Assembly (NCBI GenBank): GCA_017477245.1
Contig: JAFUWY010000031.1
Span: 1 to 41,378 of the forward strand
Source: Bacteroidales bacterium
GTDB taxonomy: Bacteria > Bacteroidota > Bacteroidia > Bacteroidales > UBA932
Reading direction: 5' to 3'
Length of the DNA stretch: 41,378 bases
A model generated the notes under the pieces. The model had not been told where the DNA came from. It saw nothing but the letters and a program-made list of their open reading frames with translations, and ran no database searches. Positions 9,085-21,822 of this stretch are shown piece after piece (the first letter of the stretch is position 1; every line of letters starts with the position of its first letter). The translations under genes and the position numbers were made by a program.

Positions 9085-9128
9085 TTACAAAATAACCTTC
9101 GGAGAAATCTCCGAAGGTTATTTTGTAA
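9085..9128. terminator. Bidirectional terminator between convergent genes (palindrome copy 1)
   Basis: A perfect 21-bp inverted repeat (9085-9105 with 9108-9128) has ACCTTCGGAGA / TCTCCGAAGGT at its core and A-rich/T-rich ends, so it can terminate both strands. It sits between the amidase stop (9067, +) and the hydrolase stop (9146, -). The same core is found at 37073-37106 and 38542-38575. Confidence 0.85.
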
Positions 9129-9145
9129 CAGGCTGACTATCAATA

Positions 9146-10051
9146 TCAGTCGATCAGCGCATTCTTCTCGACGGTCCAGCCTTCGCGCTGCGAGAGGCCG
9201 CAGGGGTTGCCCTGGAAGAGTTTGGCGGCCTGCTTGTCGCCCTTGAGCTGCCACTGCAGCCAGGCCAGGGCTGGCACCGTGAACTCGCCGCCGTGCGGCT
9301 TGGCGTAGGTGCCGCCATGGCCGACCGGATAGTTGGCCGCGAAGGCGGGGACCTTCGTCAGCCGGTGGAAGTCGTCCATGCCGTTCTGGTAGGCGATGTC
9401 CTGCTCGCCGCCGAGGATGTAGATCACGGGGACGGTGATCTTCTGGAGTTTCTCCTTCTCGGGCATCGGCATGCCGGGCACGGCGCCGGCCGGGTTGATG
9501 AACAGGCCGCTGTTGCAGATCATCAGGGTCTTGAAGCGCGGGTCCGCCGCGTTGTCCAGCGTCTGCAGCCCGCCGCAGGACATACCGGCGGCGGCGATGG
9601 CATCCACGTCGATGCGGCCGTAATACGGGCTGTCCTTGTCGGCATTCTGCGCGATGGCCCAGTCGACGGCCTCAAGCTGCTGCTTCGAGGTGGACTGCGG
9701 GCCCTGGTAGCGGTCGTCGGTCATCGGGATGTAGCCCGTGGCGATCACCAGGAACCCGTGCGAGGCGATCTCGTTGAGGAACTTGTAGTGCTCCCACGGG
9801 GAGTTGATGCAGGCGCCGTTGCCCCACACGAGGACGGGAAGTTTGTTCCCGCGCCCGAACGGAGCGAGGTCCTGAGGCGCGAAGATGGTGTGGGCCTCGA
9901 GCGAGGGGTCCTCCAGCATCAGGACCTTGTAGGGGCCCGTGCCGCCGTCTTCGACGATCCGGTTCAGTCCGGCCGGCGGAGCGACCGGTTTGGGCGTGCA
10001 TGCGCCGAGAATCAGGGCGCAGGCCGCAAGGAGGGAAAGGGTCCGTCTCAT
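9146..10051 (-). CDS. Alpha/beta-hydrolase lipoprotein, probable esterase
   Basis: A secreted lipid-anchored hydrolase of 301 residues. The N-terminus has a lipoprotein signal with lipobox LGAC (Cys18). The nucleophile elbow is GMSCG (Ser158), and the likely remaining triad residues are Asp218 (GGEQD) and His245 (GHGG). The overall pattern 'LPVLVWGNG' ... 'GFLVIATGY' resembles dienelactone-hydrolase/cutinase-like serine esterases. Its start overlaps the stop of the carboxylesterase gene by 4 nt (ATGA), and both lie behind a GH2 gene, so the three form one unit. In that context it may remove ester groups from plant glycans; the actual substrate is unknown. Confidence 0.8.
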   Translation of the reverse strand: MRRTLSLLAACALILGACTPKPVAPPAGLNRIVEDGGTGPYKVLMLEDPSLEAHTIFAPQDLAPFGRGNKLPVLVWGNGACINSPWEHYKFLNEIASHGFLVIATGYIPMTDDRYQGPQSTSKQQLEAVDWAIAQNADKDSPYYGRIDVDAIAAAGMSCGGLQTLDNAADPRFKTLMICNSGLFINPAGAVPGMPMPEKEKLQKITVPVIYILGGEQDIAYQNGMDDFHRLTKVPAFAANYPVGHGGTYAKPHGGEFTVPALAWLQWQLKGDKQAAKLFQGNPCGLSQREGWTVEKNALID

Positions 10052-11610
10052 CGTCCGAAGTTGATTAAGGCATCATCCAGGTGGGAAACCCCGCGGCAGA
10101 CATCGTCCAGGACCATCGTGAAGCCGTTCTCCTCGCTGTAAGGCTCCCAGGTCGGGATGCCCTTGACGTTGGGATTGCCGGTCTTGATGAAGGAAAGCCA
10201 GATGTCGCTGACGGTCTGCTGGAACTTGTAGGCGCGGTCGCTGCCGCCGGTCATCTCGCGCATGTTCTGCACGTTGTTGAACATGAAAGGAAGCTCCATG
10301 CCATGGCTGGCGCCGAGGACGTTCCCGTCCGGCATCCAGGTGAAGAGGTAGAGGTAGGCCGGCGCGCCGCCCTGGCGGGCCTTGGCCGCCGCCTGGTTGA
10401 TGGCGCCGGAGCGGAACCGCAGGTCCATGTAGACGGCGTCCTTGAGCGGAGCGTCCGGATAGGCGGCCCGGAAGAGTTCGATGAACGCATCGGTGCGCTC
10501 GCCGTAGCGGCGCGACAGCTGCTCGCGCACGGCCGCCTCGGAGCCGTCGATCCCGACGTTGAAGGTGAATTCGTTGAAGTTGGTACCGACCAGCAACGGG
10601 ACGTCGCGGCCCAGCTCGGGCGCTTCGGTGTCGCCGGGTTTCAGGGTGATCACGGTGCCGTCACCGACCGGGCCGGCGCCGGCACGCGCCTGGCGCGAGG
10701 CCGCCAGCAGCTCCTCGTAGCTGAACCTGGAGAGATCGACGTCCGGGCCGGGCTTGACGCCCAGGGCCTTGACGAAGGCGAGGCCCTGCTCCCGGCTCAC
10801 CGCGGGATCCGCCACGCTGAGGAAGGAGCCGCTCTGGACCACGGCCTTCTTGAAGAGGCCCTTGGCCGAAGGCATGGCCAGCAGCGCGGACACCTTGCCG
10901 CCACCGCCGGACTGGCCGCCGATGGTCACGTCGTCGGGGTTGCCCCCGAAACGGGCGATGTTGTCACGCACCCACTCGAGCGCCTTGACGATGTCCTGCT
11001 GGCCCAGGTTGACGGACTGGGCGTATTTGCCGCCCAGGCCCGTGAGGTCGAGGTAGCCCAGGACGTTGAGCCGGTGGTTGATGTTCACGACCACGATGTC
11101 GCCCTTCTGCGCGAGGGCCCGGCCCTCATAGCAGGGCAGGTCGTGGCCCGAGCCGCTGGAGTAGCCGCCGCCGTGGATCCACAGGAAGACGGGACGCTTC
11201 CTGCCGTCGGTGATGGAGGGCGTCCAGACATTCAGCACCTGGCAGGCCTCGTCCATCGGCTCCAGGAAGAACTGGTTGCCGAAGCCGTAGTCGGTCTGGG
11301 TGTTGCCGTCGTTGTAGTTGAGGGTCTCGGTCTGCGGGGTCTGCGGCCCGTAGAGCTTGCATTGCCGCACGCCCTCCCAGCGGTCGGGCGCCTGCGGAGG
11401 CATGAAACGCTCCGCCTTGGCGTAGCGGATGCCCTTGAAGGTGTAGATGCTGCCGTCGAGGTAGCCCTCGATGGTGCCGTAAGTCGTTTCCACGCGGGTG
11501 TTCTCCCCCGCCGTGATGGCGCCGTCCGGAAGGTACTTCTCCGGCGCCTGGGGGCCGCAGGCGGCGCAGAGCAGGGCGGCCGCAGCAGTGAGGATCAGGG
11601 ATTTTCTCAT
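10048..11610 (-). CDS. Type-B carboxylesterase, lipoprotein
   Basis: A serine esterase of the carboxylesterase/lipase family, about 520 residues. From the start at 11610 the signal peptide reads MRKSLILTAA and ends at lipobox CAAC (Cys18). The triad is Ser234 (GGQSGGGG), Glu347 (GTNFNEFTF) and His436 (GASHGMEL), and the oxyanion loop is WIHGGGY at about 144-150. I chose 11610 because it lies 1 nt after the GH2 stop and starts directly at the basic part of the signal. An in-frame ATG at 11622 would add four residues and overlap the GH2 gene. It is co-transcribed with the GH2 upstream and the hydrolase downstream. Deacetylation or removal of phenolic esters from glycans is plausible but not proven. 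Confidence 0.88.
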   Translation of the reverse strand: MRKSLILTAAAALLCAACGPQAPEKYLPDGAITAGENTRVETTYGTIEGYLDGSIYTFKGIRYAKAERFMPPQAPDRWEGVRQCKLYGPQTPQTETLNYNDGNTQTDYGFGNQFFLEPMDEACQVLNVWTPSITDGRKRPVFLWIHGGGYSSGSGHDLPCYEGRALAQKGDIVVVNINHRLNVLGYLDLTGLGGKYAQSVNLGQQDIVKALEWVRDNIARFGGNPDDVTIGGQSGGGGKVSALLAMPSAKGLFKKAVVQSGSFLSVADPAVSREQGLAFVKALGVKPGPDVDLSRFSYEELLAASRQARAGAGPVGDGTVITLKPGDTEAPELGRDVPLLVGTNFNEFTFNVGIDGSEAAVREQLSRRYGERTDAFIELFRAAYPDAPLKDAVYMDLRFRSGAINQAAAKARQGGAPAYLYLFTWMPDGNVLGASHGMELPFMFNNVQNMREMTGGSDRAYKFQQTVSDIWLSFIKTGNPNVKGIPTWEPYSEENGFTMVLDDVCRGVSHLDDALINFGR

Positions 11611-11611
11611 A

Positions 11612-14125
11612 CTATTCGGCATTGAAGGTAATCGTGGAAGGGGTCAGGCCGTCGGAAGTGACGGTCACGGTGACGGTGCCCTTGCGGTCCGCGGCCACGA
11701 TGCCCAGGCACAGGCCGGAATAGGCCTTGCGCTCGGCGGCCTTGACGGAGCCGAGGTCACGCATGTCGCCGTTCTCGACACCGATCAGCCGTCCGCCCCG
11801 GACGTCGAATCTCACCACGTTGTCCGTGATCGGGCAGATGTTCCCGTCGGCATCGAGCACCTCGACGGTGACGTGCGCGACGTCGCCCGGCTCAGCCTTG
11901 AAGGACGGGCGGTCCACGCTGGCGCGCAGCTGTGCGGGCGCGCCGGCCGTGCGGATGACCTCTTCATAGGTCTGTCCGTTCTTTTGGGCCACGACCTTGA
12001 TCTCGCCGGGCTGGTACTCCACGTCCCAGGTCAGGTGGAGGTCCGCCGTGGTGGCGTAGCGCTTGCCGGGAGCGTACTGCGCCCAGCTCACGTCCACGCC
12101 GCGGCGCGGGAACTCCGTCTCCTTCTTGCCGTAGGACTTGCCGTTCACGAAGAGCTCGACCTCCTCGCAGTTGGTGTAGCAGGCCACCTGGATGATGCGG
12201 CCTTCGTTGCCGGCCCAGTTCCAGTGCGGCAGCAGGTGCAGCACCGGCTCATCGGTCCAGATGCTCTTGAAGAACCAGTAGCCGTCCTTCTTGAAGCCGC
12301 AGTTGTCGAGGTAGCCCGAGGTGCTGCCGCGGGACGGCCAGCCGGACTCGCCGTAGTAGTCGATGCCGGTCCACATGAAGTCGCCGATCACGTAGTCGTA
12401 GTTCATCGCGAAGCGCCAGCGCTGCTCCACGTCGATCAGCCCGCTGCTGATGATGCCGCGGTTGGCGCGGCGCATGTTGCGCATCATCTGCTGCATCTGG
12501 GCGTTGTTCGTCTGCTGCGGGGAGAAGCCGCCCTGTCCGGCGCCGAGCGGGCGCTGGGGCTGGGCGTCCGGCAGCGTGTACTGCCGGCGGGGACCGCCGA
12601 GGCCGGAGGACTCGGTGGCCACGACGCGGCGGTTCGGGAACTCCGCCTTGTCGATGGCGTAGTTCAGCTCGCGGCGCGTGCGCCAGCGGTCGGGATAATT
12701 GTAGCCCACGATATCGTTCTCGAAGGCCGCGAGGAACTCCGGCGAGGTCGGGCTGTTGGAAGCGATCTCGTCGTTGCCGGAGGTCACCAGACGGGTCGGG
12801 TCCAGGCGGTGGCAGTAGTCGATCATCTCGCGGGCGAGGCCCGGGCCGACCTCGCTGCGCTGGTCGCGGATCTCGTTGCCGATGCTCCACATCACCACGG
12901 AGGGGTGGTTGCGGTCGCGGGCCACCATCGCATAGAGGTCACGGATGTGCCACTGGTCGAAGACCAGGTGGTAGTCGAACTTGTTCTTGCCGGCGATCCA
13001 CTGGTCGAAGGCTTCGTCCATCACCAGCATGCCGTGCTTGTCGCAGAGGTCGAGGAACTCCGGTGCGGGCGGGTTGTGCGCCGTGCGGATGGCGTTGCAG
13101 CCGCCCTCCTTGAGGATCTCGATGCGGCGCTCCCACACGCGCTCGGGCACGGCCGCGCCCACGGCGCCGGCATCGTGGTGGAGGTTCACGCCCTTCATCT
13201 TGACCTGCTTGCCGTTGAGAAGGAACCCCCTGTCAACGTCATATTCGATGGTGCGCACGCCGAGGGTCCCCTCGACGCAGTCGACCTCCCGGCCGGAGGC
13301 GAGCAGCTGCGAGCGCAGGGTGTAGAGATAAGGATTCTCCGTGTCCCAGAGCTGCGCGCCGGGGACCTCGAGCTTCTGCTCGACGGTCTGCGCGCCGCCG
13401 GAGACCATGTCGATCTCCTTCTCCGCCGTGGCCACCACGGCTCCGGCCGCGTCCAGCACGGTCTGGCGGACCGTCAGGCTGCGGGCGCGCGCCTCGCCGT
13501 TGGTGACGTCGGACCGGACCAGCACCTTGGCGGTACCGTCCTTCACCTCCGTCGTATAATGGAAGATGCCCCACTTGTCGAAGTGCGTCTTCGCGGTGGC
13601 GACCAGCCGCACGTGGCGGTAGATGCCCGAGCCGCTGTACCAGCGGGAATTGGGCTGCTGGGAGTTGTCCACCCGCACGGCGATCACGTTGCCGCGCGCC
13701 TTGAGCACCGGCGTGAGGTCGTAGGAGAAGCTGGAGTAGCCGTAGGGCCAGGTCCCCAGGCACACGCCGTTGAGCCAGACCGTGCTGTTCATGTAGACGC
13801 CGTCGAACTCGATGGAATACAGCTTGTCCTTGCTGTAGCCGGGCACGTCGAAGGATTTGCGGTACCAGCCCGTGCCCATCGGGAAGAAGCCGATGCTGCC
13901 GCCGCCGGGGTTGTCCTGCAGGTTCTCCCCCTCCAGGCTCCAGTCATGGGGCAGGTCGAGTTTGCGCCAGGTCCGGTCGCCGAATCCGGGCGCCTGGGCG
14001 CCGGACGGATCGCCCTGGATGAATCGCCAGTCGCGGTCGAAGTTCGTCACGACGCGCGCGGGCTGCGCGGAGGCCAGCAAACCTGCTGCCGTCAGCGCAC
14101 ACAAAAGGGTAAGCAGTCGTTTCAT
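11612..14125 (-). CDS. GH2 beta-galactosidase-type glycoside hydrolase with a Q/N/M-rich insertion
   Basis: A secreted (periplasmic) retaining glycosidase of 837 residues, expected to release beta-linked galactose from short galactan chains. A signal peptide (about 20 residues, cleaved near ASA-Q) is followed by the jelly-roll domain (PHDWSLEG, GTGWYRK, WLNG), an Ig-like domain, the TIM barrel and C-terminal Ig-like domains. The acid/base is Glu418 (WSIGNEI) and the nucleophile Glu505 (VVATESSG). It is a close paralogue of the GH2 at 31142-33538, with long identical stretches around IEFDGVYMNSTVW and GDFMWTGIDYYGE. Unlike that copy it carries a low-complexity segment at residues about 511-557, rich in Q, N, M and R, right after the nucleophile. 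It is the first gene of a three-gene minus-strand unit. Confidence 0.92.
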   Translation of the reverse strand: MKRLLTLLCALTAAGLLASAQPARVVTNFDRDWRFIQGDPSGAQAPGFGDRTWRKLDLPHDWSLEGENLQDNPGGGSIGFFPMGTGWYRKSFDVPGYSKDKLYSIEFDGVYMNSTVWLNGVCLGTWPYGYSSFSYDLTPVLKARGNVIAVRVDNSQQPNSRWYSGSGIYRHVRLVATAKTHFDKWGIFHYTTEVKDGTAKVLVRSDVTNGEARARSLTVRQTVLDAAGAVVATAEKEIDMVSGGAQTVEQKLEVPGAQLWDTENPYLYTLRSQLLASGREVDCVEGTLGVRTIEYDVDRGFLLNGKQVKMKGVNLHHDAGAVGAAVPERVWERRIEILKEGGCNAIRTAHNPPAPEFLDLCDKHGMLVMDEAFDQWIAGKNKFDYHLVFDQWHIRDLYAMVARDRNHPSVVMWSIGNEIRDQRSEVGPGLAREMIDYCHRLDPTRLVTSGNDEIASNSPTSPEFLAAFENDIVGYNYPDRWRTRRELNYAIDKAEFPNRRVVATESSGLGGPRRQYTLPDAQPQRPLGAGQGGFSPQQTNNAQMQQMMRNMRRANRGIISSGLIDVEQRWRFAMNYDYVIGDFMWTGIDYYGESGWPSRGSTSGYLDNCGFKKDGYWFFKSIWTDEPVLHLLPHWNWAGNEGRIIQVACYTNCEEVELFVNGKSYGKKETEFPRRGVDVSWAQYAPGKRYATTADLHLTWDVEYQPGEIKVVAQKNGQTYEEVIRTAGAPAQLRASVDRPSFKAEPGDVAHVTVEVLDADGNICPITDNVVRFDVRGGRLIGVENGDMRDLGSVKAAERKAYSGLCLGIVAADRKGTVTVTVTSDGLTPSTITFNAE

Positions 14126-14275
14126 GGGATTATGCGGTTTTCAGTAAAGATAAGCATTCTTCCGGAAATCCCGGTCCGCCGGTGAATATGCCCATATACT
14201 AACAAAACCCAATTTTGTCCAATAACCATCCACAAATGCTGCGTGGCGGACCGGTTCCCAGGTTATCACTCGTTG

Positions 14276-14283
14276 CAAAAATA
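14276..14283 (-). promoter_or_regulatory. -7 promoter box for the GH2-carboxylesterase-hydrolase unit
   Basis: On the minus strand the bases read TATTTTTG, an exact fit to TAnnTTTG, about 150 nt upstream of the GH2 start. A TGTCA pentamer of the repeat at 14305-14330 lies 21 nt upstream, about where a -33 element would be. Confidence 0.55.
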
Positions 14284-14304
14284 CGGCTTTCTCCCTGCAG
14301 GGAC

Positions 14305-14330
14305 TGACACTGAGCGGACAGATGATGACA
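14305..14330 (-). promoter_or_regulatory. Candidate regulator binding site, triple NGACA repeat (copy 1)
   Basis: TGACA (14305-14309), GGACA (14316-14320) and TGACA (14326-14330) follow each other with 11- and 10-nt periodicity, about one helical turn. The same arrangement occurs at 30985-31010, with 21 of 26 bases identical. In both places it lies exactly 21 nt upstream of a minus-strand TTTG box. It sits between a PUL enzyme gene and the HTCS gene, so it is a candidate HTCS operator. Confidence 0.5.
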
Positions 14331-14394
14331 TAATTTGATTCCGGGCTTCTAAAGACCGGGAATTATGCGTATCTTCCTGTCAGATTCAAGGAAA

Positions 14395-19282
<4,888 letters not shown>

Positions 19283-19285
19283 AAA

Positions 19286-19320
19286 GAAATCGGGGTGCCG
19301 GACGGCACCCCGATTCTTTT
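19286..19320. terminator. Bidirectional terminator between convergent esterase and GH2 genes
   Basis: A 12-bp stem (AATCGGGGTGCC, 19288-19299, with GGCACCCCGATT, 19304-19315) and 4-nt loop has A-rich and T-rich flanks on either side, so it works in both directions. Its T tract includes the first bases of the minus-strand GH2 stop codon (19319-19321). Confidence 0.88.
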
Positions 19321-21742
19321 ACTCGGCCGCGATCGTCACGCTGGCGCTCCGGAGGTCCGGAGCGGACGCGGTGAACGTCACCGTGCCGGGCGCCTCGGCC
19401 GCCTGCACGATGGCGGTCAGCTTGCCGTTGAAGAAGTGCATCTCCGGCAGGTGGAAGAGGTCCAGGCAGGTCGGGTCGCCGTTGGCGGCGGCGCGGTAGG
19501 CACCGCCGGCGCCCTGCGTCGCGAAGGACGCGAGCCGGCCGTCGGACGGGCAGAGGTTGCCGTCCTTGTCCACGACGCTCACCTCGATGTAGGCGAGGTC
19601 CTTGCCGTCGGCCTTGAGCGTGCTGCGGTCGACCTTGAGCTCGATGTGGTCGGGCTCGCCCGCCGTGCGGACGCTGCGCTCCGCCACGGCGTTGCCCGCG
19701 GCGTCATACGCGACGACCTTGACTTCGCCCGGTTCGTAGACCGTGTCCATCCACATCAGGCGCCAGCGGCCCTGCTCGTCGGACGGATCCTTGGCCTTGC
19801 GGCCCTGGCTCTTGCCGTTGATGAAGAGCTCGGCCTCGGGATAGTTGGTGTAGACGAACACCGGGGTCACCTCTCCCTCGCGGCCGGGCCAGGTCCAGTG
19901 CGGCAGGATGTGGAGGGTCTCCGCATCCGGACGCCAGACGCTGCGGTACAGCCAATAGCGGTCCTTGGGGATCGAGGCGAGGTCGATGATGCCGAAGTTG
20001 GAGCTGTGGTTGGGCATCAGGTTGTAGGGCGTCGGCTCGCCGAGGTAGTCGAAGCCGGTCCAGACGAACTGGCCGATCTCCCACTCCTTGTCCGCCGCCA
20101 TGGCGAAGTCGATGTCCGGGACGTTGGACCAGCCGCAATACTCCAGGTCATAGGAGGAGCACTGCAGGTCCTCGTGCCGGACGCGGGCCGTCTTCTCGAC
20201 GGGGAAATAATACACGCCGCGCGAGGAGATCGTGGAGGCCGTCTCGCTGCCGAGCACGATCTTGTGCGGCAGGGTCTCGTAGGCCTGCTCGTAGAGGTGT
20301 ACGCGGTAGTTGAAGCCCGGCACGTCCAGCAGGCCGGCCAGGCCGTTCTTCAGCACGCAGAGGACCTGGTCCATGCCGCAGGTCGTGAAGCGGGTCGGGT
20401 CCTCGCGGTGGCAGATGTCCACCAGGAACTTGGCCGTCTCGTAGCCGCTCTCGCTGCACTGGCTCGGCACTTCGTTGCCGATGCTCCAGAACACCACGGC
20501 CGGGTCGTTGCGGAACTGGTGCAGCATGTTGACCATGTCCTTCTCGGCCCACTCGTCGAAGAAGAGGTGGTAGCCGTTGCGGCATTTGCGGATGTCCCAC
20601 TCGTCGAAGGGCTCGAGCATCATCATGAAGCCCATCTCGTCGCACAGGCGCACCAGCTCGGGGGCCGGCATGTTGTGCGAGGTGCGGATGGCGTCGCAGC
20701 CCATCTCCTTGAGCAGGGTCAGCTGGCGGCGCAGGGCGGCCTCGTTGACCGCGCTGCCCAGCGGGCCCAGGTCGTGGTGGTTGCACACGCCCTGGAACTT
20801 GCGCATCTTGCCGTTGAGGAAGAAGCCCTTGTCGGCGACCAGCTCGATGGAGCGCACGCCGAAGGTTGTCGTATATTCATCCACGGCCTTCCCGCCCGCA
20901 TAGACGGTCGTCACGGCCTTGTAGAGCGACGGGGACTCCGGCGACCAGAGCTTCGGCCGGCGGATCCGGAGCTTCTGCTCCCGGCCGGCGTCGAACGGCT
21001 TCGAGCGCCTGCGGACCGCTACCTTGCGGCCGTCCGGGTCATAGATCACGGTGCGGATCCTGGAGGCCTCGCCCGCCAGGCTGACCTTCAGGTCCACCTT
21101 GGCGGAGCGCTCGGAGATCTCCGAGCAGATCAGCTGCGTGCCCCAGACCGGGACGTGCACCTCGTCGGTCACGATCAGGTGGACGTTGCGGTACAGGCCC
21201 GCGCCGGGATACCAGCGGGACGACTCCGGGAGGTTCTCCAGGCGGACGGCCAGCACGTTGTCCTTGCCGTCCGGGTTGAGGAATTCCGTGACGTCGAAAT
21301 GGAAGGAATTGTAGCCGTAGGGCCATTCGCCGACATACTTGCCGTTGACGTAGACCTTGGCCTGGCTCATCGCCCCGTCGAAGAGGAGCTCGGCGCACCT
21401 GCCTTCACCGAAGTCCGGGACGTCGAACCTGAGCCGGTACCAGCCCACGCCCACGTAGGGCAGGCCGCCGGTGCGCCCGGTCTTGAGCGAGGCGCGCTGC
21501 TCGAAGTTCTGCGTGATCGCCACGACCTGGGCGTCGTTGTTGGCGTCGAAAGGGCCGTAGATGGCCCAGTCGTGCGGCACGCGGACCTGCTCCCAGGCGC
21601 TGTCGTCCACGACGACGGGAGCGTAGTCGCCGTCTCCCTTGGTAAACATCCAGCCCTTCTCCAGAAGGACTTCCTGCCGCGGGCCGGCCAGGGCCGCCGC
21701 ACACATCAGGGCCGCCAGCGCGGCCGTCAAGATTCGTTTCAT
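19319..21742 (-). CDS. GH2 beta-galactosidase-type glycoside hydrolase
   Basis: A secreted retaining exo-glycosidase of 807 residues. After a signal peptide (cleaved near ALA-G) come the jelly-roll domain (PHDWAIYGPF, GVGWYRLRF), an Ig-like domain, the TIM barrel and C-terminal Ig-like domains (a DUF4982-like region and an invasin-like beta domain). The acid/base is Glu424 (WSIGNEVP) and the nucleophile Glu500 (VLGSETAST). It differs clearly from the three other GH2 proteins here (PYGYNSFHFDVTEFLNPDGK versus the YSSFSYDLTP type) and so probably has its own linkage or chain-length preference. It follows the SusE-like gene but is separated from it by a hairpin and has its own promoter. In the B. 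thetaiotaomicron galactan PUL a GH2 stands at the corresponding place. Confidence 0.92.
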   Translation of the reverse strand: MKRILTAALAALMCAAALAGPRQEVLLEKGWMFTKGDGDYAPVVVDDSAWEQVRVPHDWAIYGPFDANNDAQVVAITQNFEQRASLKTGRTGGLPYVGVGWYRLRFDVPDFGEGRCAELLFDGAMSQAKVYVNGKYVGEWPYGYNSFHFDVTEFLNPDGKDNVLAVRLENLPESSRWYPGAGLYRNVHLIVTDEVHVPVWGTQLICSEISERSAKVDLKVSLAGEASRIRTVIYDPDGRKVAVRRRSKPFDAGREQKLRIRRPKLWSPESPSLYKAVTTVYAGGKAVDEYTTTFGVRSIELVADKGFFLNGKMRKFQGVCNHHDLGPLGSAVNEAALRRQLTLLKEMGCDAIRTSHNMPAPELVRLCDEMGFMMMLEPFDEWDIRKCRNGYHLFFDEWAEKDMVNMLHQFRNDPAVVFWSIGNEVPSQCSESGYETAKFLVDICHREDPTRFTTCGMDQVLCVLKNGLAGLLDVPGFNYRVHLYEQAYETLPHKIVLGSETASTISSRGVYYFPVEKTARVRHEDLQCSSYDLEYCGWSNVPDIDFAMAADKEWEIGQFVWTGFDYLGEPTPYNLMPNHSSNFGIIDLASIPKDRYWLYRSVWRPDAETLHILPHWTWPGREGEVTPVFVYTNYPEAELFINGKSQGRKAKDPSDEQGRWRLMWMDTVYEPGEVKVVAYDAAGNAVAERSVRTAGEPDHIELKVDRSTLKADGKDLAYIEVSVVDKDGNLCPSDGRLASFATQGAGGAYRAAANGDPTCLDLFHLPEMHFFNGKLTAIVQAAEAPGTVTFTASAPDLRSASVTIAAE

Positions 21743-21760
21743 GGGTAATCGGTTTTGTTA

Positions 21761-21768
21761 CAAAGATA
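21761..21768 (-). promoter_or_regulatory. -7 promoter box for the GH2 gene at 19319-21742
   Basis: The minus strand reads TATCTTTG, an exact match to TAnnTTTG, with TTTC 19 nt upstream as a possible -33 element. The start codon is 18 nt downstream. Together with the hairpin at 21775-21799 this points to separate initiation for this GH2. Confidence 0.6.
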
Positions 21769-21774
21769 ATCAAA

Positions 21775-21799
21775 GCCCCGGTTTCCTGAAAGCCGGGGC
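21775..21799 (-). terminator. Hairpin terminator or attenuator after the CE1-GH53-susCDE operon
   Basis: GCCCCGG (21775-21781) pairs with CCGGGGC (21793-21799), and the inner TTTC/GAAA extends the stem. On the minus strand it is followed by TTTGATTATCTTTG, only moderately T-rich, so it may be leaky. It lies 23 nt past the SusE-like stop. Confidence 0.6.
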
Positions 21800-21822
21800 C
21801 ATGAAAAATAATCAACCAACCA

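Noticed and set aside
12455-12600. Frameshift in the GH2 gene as cause of the Q/N/M-rich segment
   Set aside because: The frame continues unbroken into conserved GH2 sequence on both sides with no stop, so it is an insertion and not a frameshift.
14365-14394. Upstream ATG for the HTCS gene
   Set aside because: It would add ten polar residues before a normal signal peptide. The ATG at 14395 has AAGGAAA just upstream.
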